Below, piece by piece: positions 63,180 to 64,000 of a stretch of DNA of 64,000 nt (the stretch's first letter is position 1; each line of letters begins with the position of its first letter). This DNA is from Chondrilla cf. caribensis (lineage: Eukaryota; Porifera; Demospongiae; Chondrillida; Chondrillidae). A model generated the notes under the pieces. That model made no database searches, was not told the origin of the DNA, and saw only the letters and a program-made list of their open reading frames with translations. The DNA is taken from NCBI GenBank assembly GCA_964020155.1, contig OZ026570.1:1-64000 (forward strand), written 5' to 3'. The position numbers and the translations under genes are program-made.

Positions 63180-63996
63180 TTAGATGAAGAGCTGTTGTAT
63201 GATCACTAGTTTTGAACATGTTAGTGGACAAAATTGTCTTTGGGCATTTCGATGCCTCAAAATAATCAGAAGGAGTGACTTTTTCACCTAACAGGGCACA
63301 ATATCAATATTTTCACAAATGGAGGTTATTTTAATACATAAACATATAAAGCACTCACCTAATGAACAAAGGGCCTTGAAGGAAGACCACATGAATGGAT
63401 TGGTCTTTAAACTTAACTTGTAAAACTGTACTGCCAGCTCTGCCAGTTTCGATAACCTTTGGAAAAATAACAGAGAGGAACAACTTAGTGTGCCTATATA
63501 TTTGCTTGGTGAGCTATACCAAGCCAACAAGTTACATACATGTGCTGAATTAAGAAATGTTCTGACAAAAAAAGTGGCAGCGGTGGGATTCGAACCCACG
63601 CCTCCGAAGAGACTGGTGCCTTAAACCAGCGCCTTAGACCGCTCGGCCACGCTACCAACGACGCAGAGGTTACCATTCTGTGAACATTTGAAGCGATACT
63701 AACCGATTGAGCTCTCCTAGAAGCCAGAATGCAACACTAGCATCCTCTTCGAATACTTTAGTAATATTTTCTTCGTTCGGCTGTCCTCCAAGTACTTTAT
63801 TCAACATCGTCAACCCGGTTGGATACTGCTGTAGGTCGCAACAACATCGAACGTACAAAAGAATACACTTAGAATCACACAGATCCAAGTTCTTCTTCAA
63901 GACATATTTGGCTCTTTTCGCTTCCCCATTCCTATAGTAGCTGGTTGCCAAAATCCACAAACTGTAATGTGTGTTAACTGGATGTAAGGGGAGCAT
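59314..63996 (-). CDS. CDC27: CDC27/APC3, anaphase-promoting complex TPR subunit (5' end outside window)
   Basis: TPR scaffold subunit of the APC/C ubiquitin ligase that binds CDH1/CDC20 and APC10 tails. Exons run from beyond the right edge to a TAG stop at 59314. The N-terminal TPR part is clear (SLWILATSYYRNGEAKRAKY; then LAVQFYKLSLKTNPFMWSSF), although the first 40-50 residues lie outside. The middle (62100-63170) is a Ser/Thr-rich, poorly conserved linker. The C-terminal TPR array is strong: YYSSALWQLKK, RPETWCVLGN, VDPQYSYGHVLAGLELCHLD, INPRDFHGLSGMGM, INRAVANNPRLPIAHFNKS, EAVLELKKLAKLCPSEPKI (60837-60763) and MMYDMERPQDAIQYFSWAL (59575 on), followed by an acidic Ser-rich tail. One intron holds a tRNA gene, and the 1.2-kb last intron holds MITE-like repeats. 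Confidence 0.92.
59668..59852. mobile_element. Foldback-type inverted repeat in CDC27 intron
   Basis: Arms of about 60 bp (59668-59732 and 59790-59852) are imperfect inverted repeats sharing GTCAAGGAACTTATTTAAA, GCCAGAGGCTAC and CACAAGGCAC. The spacer is under 60 bp. This resembles a hairpin MITE; no clear target duplication was found. Confidence 0.7.
59880..59990 (+). repeat. ~33-bp tandem repeat in CDC27 intron
   Basis: Three copies of a unit containing GAGGAGATGTTCAAGTGAGG and TTCTACTGCATT, directly following the foldback element. Confidence 0.88.
60056..60230. mobile_element. Pogo-like MITE in CDC27 intron
   Basis: A 175-bp segment with imperfect terminal inverted repeats: CAGTGGAGCACTCTTATAAC on the left, and CAGTTGAACACTCATATAAC as the reverse complement of the right end. 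TATAACAAACTCC-like strings also recur inside. A TA precedes the left end; the right flank has one extra base before TA. There is no coding capacity. Confidence 0.65.
63121..63177 (+). repeat. Alternating CG/CA tract in CDC27 intron
   Basis: A (CG)n block passes directly into (CA)n, forming a continuous purine-pyrimidine alternation of more than 50 bp. Such tracts can adopt Z-DNA; here that is only a structural expectation. Confidence 0.85.
63575..63656 (-). tRNA. tRNA-Leu (anticodon AAG)
   Basis: On the minus strand an 82-nt cloverleaf can be drawn: acceptor stem GGTAGCG with CGCTGCC (one G-U), D arm with GGCCGAGCGGTCTAAGGC, anticodon stem CTGGT/ACCAG around loop TTAAGGC (anticodon AAG), a long variable arm (TCTCTTCGGAG) and a TpsiC arm with GGTTCGAATCC. 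The discriminator base is A, as expected for leucine. It lies in a CDC27 intron, on the same strand. There is no intron in the tRNA. A- and B-box promoters are intact, so it is probably functional. Confidence 0.95.
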
Positions 63997-64000
63997 GGAT

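Overview
This window is a true chromosome end of a metazoan nuclear genome. It opens with an uninterrupted (CCCTAA)n telomere (1-922), passes through about 32 kb of subtelomeric satellite, and then enters compact, intron-rich gene territory (33.6 kb to the right edge). TTAGGG telomeres, a Wnt ligand, an NSF/SON/WAC/COPS8/CDC27 gene set, short introns (many under 100 bp), close head-to-head gene pairs and abundant (GT)n/(CA)n tracts indicate an animal. The divergent Wnt and compact layout suggest a non-bilaterian, most likely a sponge; that assignment is inference, not proof.

Left to right: telomere (1-922); a perfectly homogeneous 51-bp satellite (923-3999); unassigned DNA (4000-4953); satellite C, a ~348/360-bp repeat with higher-order periods (4954-16104); satellite D, a 187-bp repeat (16105-17138); element E copy 1 with an embedded tRNA-derived SINE-like segment (17139-18712); satellite C again (18711-25999); satellite D again (26000-28763); a short stretch of C (28764-29290); element E copy 2 (29813-31360); then decaying relics, including an interstitial TTAGGG tract flanked by oppositely oriented satellite C pieces (32368-32665) and a third, partial E copy (33010-33200). 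The C-D-E order is thus repeated and decays towards the interior.

Genes, from 33.6 kb: TRAK/Milton (-), a p55-type MAGUK (+), a WAC-like WW adaptor (-), an exostosin/GT47-like glycosyltransferase (-), a Wnt (+), an unrecognised signal-peptide plus seven-TM protein (+), COP9 subunit 8 (-), NSF (+), a SON homologue (-), a Kruppel-like factor (+), and CDC27/APC3 (-, 5' end beyond the window) with a tRNA-Leu(AAG) in one intron. I derived exon structures by matching GT/AG sites and reading phase to the protein families; MAGUK, WAC, COPS8, NSF, SON and KLF close in frame from ATG to stop.

The genes form divergent pairs (TRAK/MAGUK, exostosin/Wnt, COPS8/NSF with 109 bp between ATGs, SON/KLF) separated by tight convergent pairs (7TM/COPS8, NSF/SON, KLF/CDC27, each with about 160-260 bp between stops). 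They do not form one pathway: they cover mitochondrial and vesicle transport (TRAK, NSF), polarity scaffolding (MAGUK), ubiquitin control (COPS8, CDC27, WAC), splicing (SON), transcription (KLF) and signalling or matrix synthesis (Wnt, exostosin). The most notable points are the Wnt with threonine at the acyl-serine position, the shortened guanylate-kinase domain of the MAGUK, and the modular subtelomere.
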